A stretch of DNA of 22,884 nt from a virus. Below the pieces are notes generated by a model. The model was given only the letters and a program-made list of their open reading frames with translations. It was not told the origin of the DNA and searched no databases. Below, piece by piece: positions 1 through 6,680 of this stretch. Both the position numbers and the translations under genes were made by a program. Location of the stretch: positions 1 to 22,884 of IMG/VR virus record IMGVR_UViG_3300009172_000067; one strand, given 5' to 3'. Numbering within the stretch: the first letter of the stretch is position 1; each line of letters begins with the position of its first letter.

Positions 1-734
1 GCCGCAAGTATACCAGCTATTTCTTGATAATTTTCTTTTAAATTGGAAGTATCACCTCTTATAATTTCGGTAATACCAGTAATACCTTGTGCAAGATTCG
101 AGGATAAAAGACCCATTGCTTCTTCAGCTGTTTTAATATCCGGAACATCAATATTTAATGATCTAAGCAACCCTGATGTAGCCTTTACTACTTCATTACC
201 TAATTCTTTTCCAGCTTCTAGAACTGCTGGTGTCGCAATCGCACCCAAAATAGCACCAATTATTCCACCCTTTTTACCGAATAGTATAGTGCCTATACCA
301 CCCGTAACAAGTCCTCTTTCTACTGATGCACCAATTTCAGCAGAACCAGTTGAGCTTTCTACATATCTACCAATTTCGTCTGCGAATGAAACCATAAGAG
401 CGCCTGGCAGAGCTCTACCTAGCATTTTTAATGCTCCGCTACCAACAGTACTAGTTAATCCTGCTATACCGCCTATAGTAGCGAGGTCGCTAAATCGAGA
501 CCCTTGGCCACTTTGGCTTACTATCGGAGTTGATGTTCGCCCTTGGGCCCTCCCTTGAGATTTACCCTGGCCATCCCTTTGAGCATCGCGCTGTCTTTCT
601 AACGAATCACCACCTGTAAAATATTCAACTAATTTGTCGATACCTTTCTGAGTGCCGCTTGTATTAGCGCTAATAGAATTAAGAGATTCTTCTTGCTCGT
701 TTAGCTGCTTGGTAACTGCTTGTAATGTGCTCAC
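1..734 (-). CDS. Probable tail tape measure protein, N-terminal part (cut by window edge)
   Basis: An uninterrupted minus-strand frame runs from a GTG start at 734 to the left edge, giving 244 residues without a stop; the C-terminus is missing. The first ~60 residues are polar, rich in Q, E, K and R, and look helical or coiled-coil, including a Q/G/R-rich stretch around residues 45-65. Then come glycine- and alanine-rich hydrophobic segments (about residues 85-115 and 140-175), as in tape measure proteins, which fix tail length inside the tube and help DNA enter the cell. The GTG shares bases with the TGA ending the preceding frameshift extension (GTGA), so translation is probably coupled; only a weak AGG lies upstream. 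The position directly after gp26 and a frameshifted tail-chaperone-like frame supports the call, but no specific family was recognised, and another large virion protein is possible. Confidence 0.55.
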   Translation of the reverse strand, partial: MSTLQAVTKQLNEQEESLNSISANTSGTQKGIDKLVEYFTGGDSLERQRDAQRDGQGKSQGRAQGRTSTPIVSQSGQGSRFSDLATIGGIAGLTSTVGSGALKMLGRALPGALMVSFADEIGRYVESSTGSAEIGASVERGLVTGGIGTILFGKKGGIIGAILGAIATPAVLEAGKELGNEVVKATSGLLRSLNIDVPDIKTAEEAMGLLSSNLAQGITGITEIIRGDTSNLKENYQEIAGILA

Positions 735-910
735 TGCTGTCTAGCCTGTTCGTTTTGATCTTTAAGATGATTTACTAGCATACCTAGATAAATCTCCCTC
801 TCCCATGGAATCATACTATCAATATCAGTTAGCGAATAATTATAATTCTGCAATAACTGAAAATTCGTCACGTAATAATTCTCAAGTGTGTCATGAGAGA
901 GGTTTAAAGA
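731..910 (-). CDS. -1 frame extension of gp26 (59 codons, tail-chaperone-like)
   Basis: After the seven-T run at 910-916 the -1 frame is open for 59 codons and ends at TGA 733-731. Read from the slip it starts SLNLSHDTLENYY and contains NYNYSLTDIDSMIPWEREIY at its centre, ending in a charged helix rich in Q, N and E. The PWEREIY-type motif after a YSLT segment is, from memory, typical of the C-terminal part of gp26-like proteins in other T4-like phages. Joined to gp26 through the slip the product would be 295 residues. An independent start would be GTG at 871-869 (46 codons), but it has no clear Shine-Dalgarno, whereas the open frame runs right back to the slippery site. It overlaps the tape measure start by GTGA, the same place that lambda gpT occupies before gpH. 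Confidence 0.7.
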   Translation of the reverse strand, partial: SLNLSHDTLENYYVTNFQLLQNYNYSLTDIDSMIPWEREIYLGMLVNHLKDQNEQARQQ

Positions 911-1617
911 AAAAAATCACTGAGGCCCTCTAGCCGTAGCGTATTATCTTCTTTACATGATGTACAGATAAATGGTTCTTCATGAACCATAACTGGTAGA
1001 CTTTCTGTAAATTCTATAATCTCATCTAACTGAGTTGTTGTTAAAGAATCTACAAATTTCTCAACGTCTTCTCTTGACTCATCCTTAAAAGAAATATTCT
1101 CTGCATCTGTTAGTAAACTATCAAAACAACATATAACAGATCTAACAATCCTTTCACCAGAAGATAGTTCTAAATCATATGCCTTTGCCGATATCATATC
1201 ATTATATGTAGGAGCCTTAAGCTTCAATATAATATTTTCACTTAATTTTATTTCTTTTGTTATTGGATTTTTTATTACCATTTTAACAGAAGATATATCA
1301 ATCTTTACATTATTAGGAGCTTCGCAACTTGTACACTTTGTAACAACTTCGGCAGTTTCACCGGCCGACTTTGCTCTAACTTGGGCAAACAAGTAATCTG
1401 CATCATATGTTGGGATTTTATATGCATCAATGTCTTGACAACATGATTCAATACAATCTAACATTCCTATAATGATTTGATCTAAATCCTTTGATTCAAG
1501 TGCAATCATAAGATTCTTCTGTTCTTTAACCAAAAATGGTCTAAATTTTATTTGTTTTCCTGTTGATGGTAATTCTGTAACATACTTTGGTACATCATTT
1601 AGAACTGGTAATGCCAT
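904..1617 (-). CDS. 26: Baseplate hub protein gp26-like (T4_baseplate family)
   Basis: A 237-residue protein (T4 gp26 is 208) beginning with MALPVLNDVP and the segment LPSTGKQIKFRPFLVKEQK, which is characteristic of the T4 baseplate gp26 family. Two CTSC motifs (C95/C98 and C218/C221) could form a zinc-binding site. In T4, gp26 takes part in assembly of the central baseplate hub. The start has a good Shine-Dalgarno (AAAGGAAAA) a few bases upstream, 21 bases after the tail tube gene. The last codons are GAT TTT TTT CTT TAA, which place a T TTT TTT heptamer in the register used for -1 frameshifting. The gene therefore probably makes two products, 237 and 295 residues, in analogy with lambda gpG and gpGT. 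The family call is solid; the exact hub role is inherited from T4. Confidence 0.85.
   Translation of the reverse strand: MALPVLNDVPKYVTELPSTGKQIKFRPFLVKEQKNLMIALESKDLDQIIIGMLDCIESCCQDIDAYKIPTYDADYLFAQVRAKSAGETAEVVTKCTSCEAPNNVKIDISSVKMVIKNPITKEIKLSENIILKLKAPTYNDMISAKAYDLELSSGERIVRSVICCFDSLLTDAENISFKDESREDVEKFVDSLTTTQLDEIIEFTESLPVMVHEEPFICTSCKEDNTLRLEGLSDFFL
910..916 (-). other. Putative -1 ribosomal frameshift site (T TTT TTT)
   Basis: Seven consecutive T residues on the minus strand lie four codons before the gp26 stop. In the gp26 frame they read (GA)T TTT TTT, which fits the X XXY YYZ rule for tandem -1 slippage. After slipping, the next codon is TCT and the ribosome avoids the TAA at 906-904, entering a 59-codon open frame. 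No obvious downstream stem-loop or pseudoknot was found by eye. A missed base in the homopolymer is the alternative: an eighth T would fuse the two frames directly. Confidence 0.65.
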
Positions 1618-1638
1618 TTTATTTTCCTTTCAAGTCAC

Positions 1639-2316
1639 TTATAATGTTCCGCCAAATCCAATTCCACCACCAATATTTGATAATAATGAAGGGGTTTTAG
1701 ATTCCCAATCAGTGTAACTTAATTGTACACTGAATTTCATAACTGCATCTGTTGCATCATCACTCAACTCAATTCCAGATAGAGTTGTCGGAAATGCGTC
1801 TTTTAATTCTACGGTGTATACACTTCCACCGCCTAATTCTAAATTTGCTGAGATAGGCCCGAATGTAGCTGTGCGGCCTAATATAGGTTTTCTTAGTTGG
1901 TGTATTTTAACAGATCTAACATATGTGTCTTTATAGTTAACATCTTTGTTTTCATTAATAATTGTAGAGTACCACTCATCAAAATAATTTTTTACACCAT
2001 AGTCATTTAATAGGTGAAATGAAAGCGTGACATCATCAACTGCATATCCGTTAGGCATCTTTTGCATTTCAAGGCCACGAGTAACGTTCATTGTTAATAC
2101 TTGCCTGCCTGGTAATTGTGCTGCATTACATAAGGTGCTTAATTCTCTGCCGTTAGGTTGGTTGTTGCCGATCAATCCTGGAATTGACGGAATTAATCCT
2201 CCCAAAAGATTACCAACAGAAAATCCAACAGGGCCTAATTCAACCATGAAGTGATTAGGTCTCGCGAATCCTAATCTGGTACTAGCTAAACCTTTTAGCT
2301 CATCTATTGTTGCCAC
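1639..2316 (-). CDS. Tail tube protein family gp19 (tube or tube-initiator paralogue)
   Basis: A 225-residue protein with the features of the T4 gp19 tail tube family: an N-terminal RPNHFMVEL strand, a CNAAQLPGRQ segment, the NGYAVDDVTLSFHL strand, YFDEWYSTII, and a C-terminal FSVQLSYTDW strand. These proteins form hexameric rings that make the tail tube. It is longer than T4 gp19 (163) and carries a glycine/proline-rich insertion at about residues 33-55. It is not beside a gp18 sheath gene but inside the hub cluster, so it may be a tube-initiator or gp54-like paralogue instead of the main tube subunit. The start is GTG, overlapping the upstream TAG by one base (TAGTG), with AAGGA about 11 bases upstream, so it is probably translationally coupled. 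Confidence 0.75.
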   Translation of the reverse strand: MATIDELKGLASTRLGFARPNHFMVELGPVGFSVGNLLGGLIPSIPGLIGNNQPNGRELSTLCNAAQLPGRQVLTMNVTRGLEMQKMPNGYAVDDVTLSFHLLNDYGVKNYFDEWYSTIINENKDVNYKDTYVRSVKIHQLRKPILGRTATFGPISANLELGGGSVYTVELKDAFPTTLSGIELSDDATDAVMKFSVQLSYTDWESKTPSLLSNIGGGIGFGGTL

Positions 2317-2846
2317 TATTTAATCATCCTTTTTGATCTAGTATACACTTGACCTGCATTGAGTTTCTCGAACTGTGCGGTCGGTAAAAAGGTAGCTATT
2401 TCCCATTCAGGTTTATCTACTAAAGCAAATCTACTTCTTACATGATCTGTCAAATAATGCTTAATCATCGGAGAAATAAATTTACTTGGTACATTTCCAT
2501 CTCCGAGTAAAGCATCTAATACTTTTGCTCGTAAAGCTGGTGGTAGATAGTGTAAATTCAATCCGTAGAATCCGCCTTTTGCTGGGCCAGTCATTATAAT
2601 TAATGGAAACTTATCATAATATGGTAAAGTTTTTTTATGCTTTGGATCATAGAAAAACATGTACATATTACCACCCGGGCTTTTCATACTTGATTGAAGC
2701 TTCAACGCTTCATCATTCATTATAGATTTACCTACCCGGCCAAGCTGAGTTGCTTTCCTACGAAACCAATCCATAGACTCTTTTGTACGGGGCGTGATTC
2801 CAGCTCTAAAAGCTTCGATCTCTAATTTTTGAAATAAATTTGCCAT
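2316..2846 (-). CDS. Conserved T4-like virion protein, YYDKFPL/GLNLHYLP motif
   Basis: A 176-residue protein that I cannot name with certainty. Residues 1-55 are basic and helical; residues 61-103 contain MYMFFYDPK, LPYYDKFPLIIM and GGFYGLNLHYLPP, a motif set I recall from small conserved proteins of T4-like marine phages. In T4, gene 2 (DNA end protector, 274 aa) lies beside gene 4, so a gp2-like role is positionally possible but the length does not fit. It is followed by the tube gene with a one-base overlap and preceded by gp4 with 14 bases between. No Shine-Dalgarno is visible; instead an exact TATAAATA lies six bases before the ATG. The role is most likely in the neck, head or baseplate of the virion; the specific function is unknown. 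Confidence 0.7.
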   Translation of the reverse strand: MANLFQKLEIEAFRAGITPRTKESMDWFRRKATQLGRVGKSIMNDEALKLQSSMKSPGGNMYMFFYDPKHKKTLPYYDKFPLIIMTGPAKGGFYGLNLHYLPPALRAKVLDALLGDGNVPSKFISPMIKHYLTDHVRSRFALVDKPEWEIATFLPTAQFEKLNAGQVYTRSKRMIK

Positions 2847-2851
2847 GTGAT

Positions 2852-2859
2852 TATTTATA
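2852..2859 (-). promoter_or_regulatory. T4-type late promoter core TATAAATA
   Basis: An exact TATAAATA on the minus strand in the 14-base gap between gp4 and the 176-aa gene. It is so near the ATG at 2846 that the transcript would have almost no leader, and no Shine-Dalgarno is seen. This could be a leaderless start or a chance match in AT-rich sequence. Confidence 0.45.
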
Positions 2860-2860
2860 A

Positions 2861-3361
2861 CTATTTTTTCGCTTTTTTACGATATGGTTTAAGAGGTTTA
2901 AGAGGTTTCTTAATTTTACCAGGCATTTTTTTACTTAGCAAACCCATTTCTCTTAATGTATCTTCTGTCCATATACGAAATTCCCAGTTGCGGTCTTTAC
3001 AGTATGATTCAGCTGCTTTCCATTTATTCATGTTTTTAATATAAGTCATACTCTCATTCAGATATTTTTTAGTTCGTTTCTGCCCAGCTGGCGGTCTAGT
3101 TTCATGGTCAGGTTTAATTTCAATAAGAAGTGTTTTATTTTTTAACTGTAGCTTTAGGTCTGGATAGTATCTATGGTATTTTTTATCAACATCATAATAG
3201 TAAGGTATTATGACTTCTTCGGATGACCAACTTAATATATCAGCGTTTGTATCACACCATATAAAGCAATATTTTTCCCACATAGATCGATATACAACTG
3301 AATCCGGGTTGCCCTGGTATTTGTTGCGATTGATAACTTGATATCTTCCAGAATACGCCAT
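2861..3361 (-). CDS. 4: Head completion protein gp4-like (TnsA-type nuclease fold)
   Basis: A 166-residue protein (T4 gp4, also called gp50/gp65 product, is 150). In T4 it acts in the last step of head maturation before tail joining. Residues RSMWEKYCFIWCD (about 25-37), SEEVIIPYYYDVD, KYHRYYPDLKL and LLIEIKP match gp4 proteins. E29, D68 and the E81-x-K83 pair have the spacing of a TnsA-like PD-(D/E)XK nuclease centre, so it may cut or trim DNA; this activity is inference from the fold. The C-terminus is very basic (KKMPGKIKKPLKPLKPYRKKAKK region), with a short lysine-proline repeat that could bind DNA. It is the first gene of the leftward operon, starting at ATG 3361 with weak ribosome binding sequence. 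Confidence 0.85.
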   Translation of the reverse strand: MAYSGRYQVINRNKYQGNPDSVVYRSMWEKYCFIWCDTNADILSWSSEEVIIPYYYDVDKKYHRYYPDLKLQLKNKTLLIEIKPDHETRPPAGQKRTKKYLNESMTYIKNMNKWKAAESYCKDRNWEFRIWTEDTLREMGLLSKKMPGKIKKPLKPLKPYRKKAKK

Positions 3362-3368
3362 AGAACCA

Positions 3369-3376
3369 TATAAATA
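3369..3376 (+). promoter_or_regulatory. T4-type late promoter core TATAAATA for the rightward operon
   Basis: An exact TATAAATA in the divergent gap, 34 bases before the gp48 start at 3411. An AGGTAA ribosome binding site follows at 3401-3406. It matches the T4 late consensus read by RNA polymerase with the gp55 sigma factor. Confidence 0.7.
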
Positions 3377-3387
3377 AACTAAACTAC

Positions 3388-3395
3388 TTTTTATA
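3388..3395 (-). promoter_or_regulatory. Possible late promoter for the leftward operon (TATAAAAA)
   Basis: On the minus strand TATAAAAA differs from the late core by one base and lies 26 bases before the gp4 start at 3361. A neighbouring TATAGATA (3394-3401) also has one mismatch. One of them probably drives gp4 and the genes after it. Confidence 0.4.
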
Positions 3396-3410
3396 TCTAT
3401 AGGTAAAATT

Positions 3411-4574
3411 ATGCCATATGATTACGGCTTTGGAAATACGAGAACTGGTCCTTCTAGTGATGGATCTAATTTGCAAAGACAAGACTTAACTGAAAACCGT
3501 GTACCTGTGCATGACATAGATACGTACGCTAAAGCATATGATGTAAACTCTGAAACTAATTTCGAAACTCAGTCAATGGAAGCCCAGACATTACATTTTC
3601 CACTTAATCAGTCTGAAGCATATGAAGGAAGAATTAGATTTACTGTGCACAAAGCAGATGCTGCTCAAATTGATTTTAATAGCTTTCTTAGCTTAGGAAT
3701 TTTTGATAATGTTCGGAAGCTCTTCGGGAACTTCGGAACAGACGCGAGCTCTTCTAATACTGATGATGCGTTTGAAAATCAACAAGAGACTATCCAATCT
3801 ACAAGGAATAAACATCAAGAAGCGGCCGAAAAAATTACAAATTTCACTAGAGGTACAAGATATAAAAGAGATCCAAGTGCATCAATAGTAAATATGTACT
3901 TTCCGATTTCTTTACAAGTTGCTGATAATGTAGCGTATGATGCTCCGGCATTAGGTTTATATGGTGCGGGAGCTCAAACTGCAATGAATGCCGGAGATAA
4001 TGTATTTTCTTCTTTGGCTGCGGGACTTAGCCAAGGGTTTTCTGATTTATTTGGAAGTCTGGCAGGTAGTAGTAATATTACAGACGAAGCAGCTAGACTT
4101 GTTGCTTTACGGGCAGCTGCAAAGCTTCCGGATGGTATTGGTAATGCCATAAGAATTGGCGCACAGCGAAGAATTAACCCAAATCATCAGGCGCTTTTTA
4201 AGGGTGTTACAAATTTAAGAGCATTTTCTTTCACGTTTGATATGATGGCAACTAGTGAAGAAGAAGCTAAGACTGTTGAGCAAATTATTAAGCATTTTAG
4301 AACAGAAATGTATCCTGACATTGTAGATCCAAGTGGTAATGATCTTCCAGTTGTATATAAATTTCCAAATGCATTTGATATTCACTTTATGCACCGGGGG
4401 CAAAGGGCTAAAATACCAAAGTTAGAAAGATGTTTCCTTCAAGGTTGTGATGTAGAATACGGCGGAGCTGGAACCGGATTCCATCCAGATGGCCGACCAG
4501 TAAAAATAACGATGACTCTCAGATTCATAGAAATGAGAACGTTAAATAAAAAAGATATTAAGAAGGGCTTCTAA
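3411..4574 (+). CDS. 48: Baseplate tail tube cap gp48-like
   Basis: A 387-residue protein (T4 gp48 is 364). The C-terminal half has the pattern of gp48: NPNHQALFKGVTNLRAFSFT, then a helix EEEAKTVEQIIKHFR, a PVVYKFPNAFDIHF strand, and a final TMTLRFIEMRTLNK strand corresponding to the end of T4 gp48 (MREILTLNR). In T4, gp48 sits on the hub and with gp54 starts tube polymerisation. The middle (about residues 105-150 and 185-225) is polar or glycine/alanine-rich, like the low-complexity middle part of T4 gp48. First gene of the rightward operon, with AGGTAA as ribosome binding site; only two bases separate its TAA from gp53. Confidence 0.75.
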   Translation: MPYDYGFGNTRTGPSSDGSNLQRQDLTENRVPVHDIDTYAKAYDVNSETNFETQSMEAQTLHFPLNQSEAYEGRIRFTVHKADAAQIDFNSFLSLGIFDNVRKLFGNFGTDASSSNTDDAFENQQETIQSTRNKHQEAAEKITNFTRGTRYKRDPSASIVNMYFPISLQVADNVAYDAPALGLYGAGAQTAMNAGDNVFSSLAAGLSQGFSDLFGSLAGSSNITDEAARLVALRAAAKLPDGIGNAIRIGAQRRINPNHQALFKGVTNLRAFSFTFDMMATSEEEAKTVEQIIKHFRTEMYPDIVDPSGNDLPVVYKFPNAFDIHFMHRGQRAKIPKLERCFLQGCDVEYGGAGTGFHPDGRPVKITMTLRFIEMRTLNKKDIKKGF

Positions 4575-4576
4575 TA

Positions 4577-5344
4577 ATGATGTATTTTAGAGATTACCGA
4601 GATATCATTTATAAATTTGGAAACGAAGATTATAGTGTAGGATTCCAAGATTTAAGTACATATGTTGATGTTATTGATGAAGTTAAATCAAATAGCTCAT
4701 TTTATTTAACAACTCATATTCCGGAAGGATATCGGCCTGACCAATTTTCGTACAGACTTTATGGTACTCCTTTGTATTACTGGACTTTCTTCTTACTTAA
4801 TGACACTCTTCGTGAAAGCGGTTGGCCGTTATCAAATGAGGAATTGATGGAAAAGGCTAAACATGATTATCCGAATCAAGTTATTAATGTTCGCGGATCA
4901 TTTGAATTTAGGCTTAATGGCAGAGTGATAGATAGTATGTTCTTGCCAGGAAGAACAGTTACTGATGGAACTGCTAGCGGAGTTGTCGTGCATAGAAATT
5001 TAGATTTAGGGCAAATTGTGGTTAAGAAAACTACTGCCGCTGATTTTACAGCTGGTAATAACTTAACAGGAATTGTTGGCACACGAACTGAAGACGATTC
5101 AATATTAATCCATTCAGTTGATGTTTCTGAATTCAATGCAGCCCATCATTACATTGATGGAAATAAAAACTTGGTTGACATTGATCCAACATCAACAACC
5201 GGAGCTGCTAACCTTACAGAAGTGACTATCATGGAAGAACTTAGTACACAAAATGAATTGCTAAGAGAAATTCGAGTATTGACTGAAAGTAGTATAGGTC
5301 AAATCGTGAGTGCTTATAAACAAGCTGTTAGGTCAACAATTTAA
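4577..5344 (+). CDS. 53: Baseplate wedge protein gp53
   Basis: A 255-residue protein (T4 gp53 is 196). The N-terminal 100 residues carry the family pattern: YFRDYRDIIYKFG, a V-I-D-E-V helix, RPDQFSYRLYGTPLYYWTFF and LLNDTLRESGWPLS. gp53 joins neighbouring wedges to complete the baseplate ring. Residues about 115-200 (strands with VVVHRNLDLGQIVV and GIVGTRTEDDS) look like a beta-domain inserted or added compared with T4, and the end (QNELLREIRVL ... IVSAYKQAVR) returns to the typical C-terminal helix. Two adjacent ATG codons (4577 and 4580) can serve as start, with AGAAGGG upstream inside the end of gp48; translation is probably coupled. Confidence 0.88.
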   Translation: MMYFRDYRDIIYKFGNEDYSVGFQDLSTYVDVIDEVKSNSSFYLTTHIPEGYRPDQFSYRLYGTPLYYWTFFLLNDTLRESGWPLSNEELMEKAKHDYPNQVINVRGSFEFRLNGRVIDSMFLPGRTVTDGTASGVVVHRNLDLGQIVVKKTTAADFTAGNNLTGIVGTRTEDDSILIHSVDVSEFNAAHHYIDGNKNLVDIDPTSTTGAANLTEVTIMEELSTQNELLREIRVLTESSIGQIVSAYKQAVRSTI

Positions 5345-5345
5345 A

Positions 5346-6680
5346 ATGTTTAATAGAGAAACCACACTTGGTTACGTATTAGAATCAGCTATCCTACAAA
5401 CTTCAAGAGTTGAAGATCAAGGCACTGATATATCTAATATTGTAACTGATTTTGAAATATATGAACATATTGATAAACCGTACTTAACCGGCAAAATCAT
5501 ATTCTCTGATCATGGTATAGTAGAAGCCTATAATATTATGGGCGGTGAAACACTTACGTTAACTATCAAATGCACTATTCCAAAGATAGAAGACTCCCGT
5601 GAAATTAAAAAAGTATTTGTAATAAAAGAACAGCTGCGAAGCGTTAAAACAAACCAAAAAACCGAAGTTGTTGTGTTTCAACTGATTGAGCAACATGTAT
5701 TTTTATCAGAATTAATAAACATTAATAAAGCATATAACGGAAATTTTGGTGAAATTATTTCTGAGATTATGTTTTCGTATCTAGGTAAAACCGTAGAATA
5801 TACTGACAACATATTTGAACAGAATGTAAAAGTCATTGTACCTAATATGAACCCAATTGCAACATGTTTGTGGTTTAAAAATAGAATAACTAGTACAGAT
5901 CAATTGCCATTTTTTTTATTTTCTAATCTTGGGGATGATAAACTAAGATTGTATGATTTAGGCTCTATGATTAATAAAGAACCAATGAATGTGTCACTTC
6001 CATATGTGTATAGTATAGCATCTGGAACTAGTCAGGAAATGAAAAAGCATGTATCAATTCAATCGTATGATAGTAGAAACACAAACGATATTCAAAAATT
6101 AATTAGATCCGGTGCAGTATCATCTAAAACGGGATTTATAGACACAACGCGTGGAACGGTAAGCGAAGTAAAGTTTGATGCAAGAGAAGCTTTATCTGCG
6201 TTATCTGAAAAAGATTATATTCCTAAAATACAATCTAGTATCAATCATGGATTTAATATAAGCGCTAATGATAAAAATATTCATGAATATGAATCTAGTA
6301 TATCCACCCATATCTCTTCAACAAGTGCTTATCAAGAAGTATCTGGAGGATTTAATTCTTTTAGAGAAGAGCCGAAGCCACAGGGTTATAGAAATAGAAT
6401 AAACGCTAATGCAATATTTCAGTTTATGATAAAGTCTCCGTTATCTATTCGAGTTAATGGAATCGATTATATTATGGGTAAAACGCCAGATAATTATACT
6501 CTTGGTAGAAACGTACGAGTATTATTCTTTAATAATCTAACAGAAGACAAGCAAGGTTATGACATAGCTAAGTCTGGTGACTATATGATATATGGCACAA
6601 AGCATATATTTACAAAAGAGAGATACGATACAAATCTACTCCTTGCTAAAATCGCCAACTTTGATGAGAGCTCTTTATGA
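5346..6680 (+). CDS. 27: Baseplate hub protein, gp27-like
   Basis: A 444-residue protein beginning MFNRETTLGYVLESAIL. The first half has the pattern FEIYEHIDKPYLTGKIIFSDH and a GGETLTLTIKC strand, as in gp27/gpD-type hub proteins that trimerise under the tube and hold the gp5 spike; T4 gp27 is 391 residues. The end has a GINGIDYIMGK-like and YDIAKSGDYMIYGTKHIFT pattern typical of the second tube-like domain in these proteins. Placement directly before the gp5-like gene, with an ATGA overlap, supports this. A GTG 36 bases upstream (5310) would add 12 residues overlapping gp53; the ATG one base after the gp53 stop is preferred. Sequence similarity to T4 gp27 itself is weak by eye. Confidence 0.65.
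   Translation: MFNRETTLGYVLESAILQTSRVEDQGTDISNIVTDFEIYEHIDKPYLTGKIIFSDHGIVEAYNIMGGETLTLTIKCTIPKIEDSREIKKVFVIKEQLRSVKTNQKTEVVVFQLIEQHVFLSELININKAYNGNFGEIISEIMFSYLGKTVEYTDNIFEQNVKVIVPNMNPIATCLWFKNRITSTDQLPFFLFSNLGDDKLRLYDLGSMINKEPMNVSLPYVYSIASGTSQEMKKHVSIQSYDSRNTNDIQKLIRSGAVSSKTGFIDTTRGTVSEVKFDAREALSALSEKDYIPKIQSSINHGFNISANDKNIHEYESSISTHISSTSAYQEVSGGFNSFREEPKPQGYRNRINANAIFQFMIKSPLSIRVNGIDYIMGKTPDNYTLGRNVRVLFFNNLTEDKQGYDIAKSGDYMIYGTKHIFTKERYDTNLLLAKIANFDESSL

Larger units (their letters stand above)
3362..3410. other. Divergent operon junction
   Basis: A 49-base AT-rich gap from which gp4 and its neighbours are read leftward and gp48 and all later genes rightward. It holds an exact late core on the plus strand and one-mismatch cores on the minus strand. 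No terminator-like hairpin was seen here. Confidence 0.8.

Noticed and set aside
43-558. 171-codon open frame on the plus strand
   Set aside because: It lies opposite the open tape measure frame, its composition is proline/serine-rich as expected for an antisense shadow, and it has no ribosome binding site.
869-871. GTG as an independent start for the gp26 extension frame
   Set aside because: No clear Shine-Dalgarno, and the frame is open back to the slippery run; the frameshift explains more. It cannot be fully excluded.
4351-4375. TATAAATT inside gp48 as a late promoter
   Set aside because: One mismatch, inside a gene, and expected by chance in AT-rich sequence.
5310-5345. GTG start giving 12 more residues to the gp27-like protein
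   Set aside because: The ATG at 5346 one base after gp53 is the normal spacing in this operon, and the extra residues overlap gp53.
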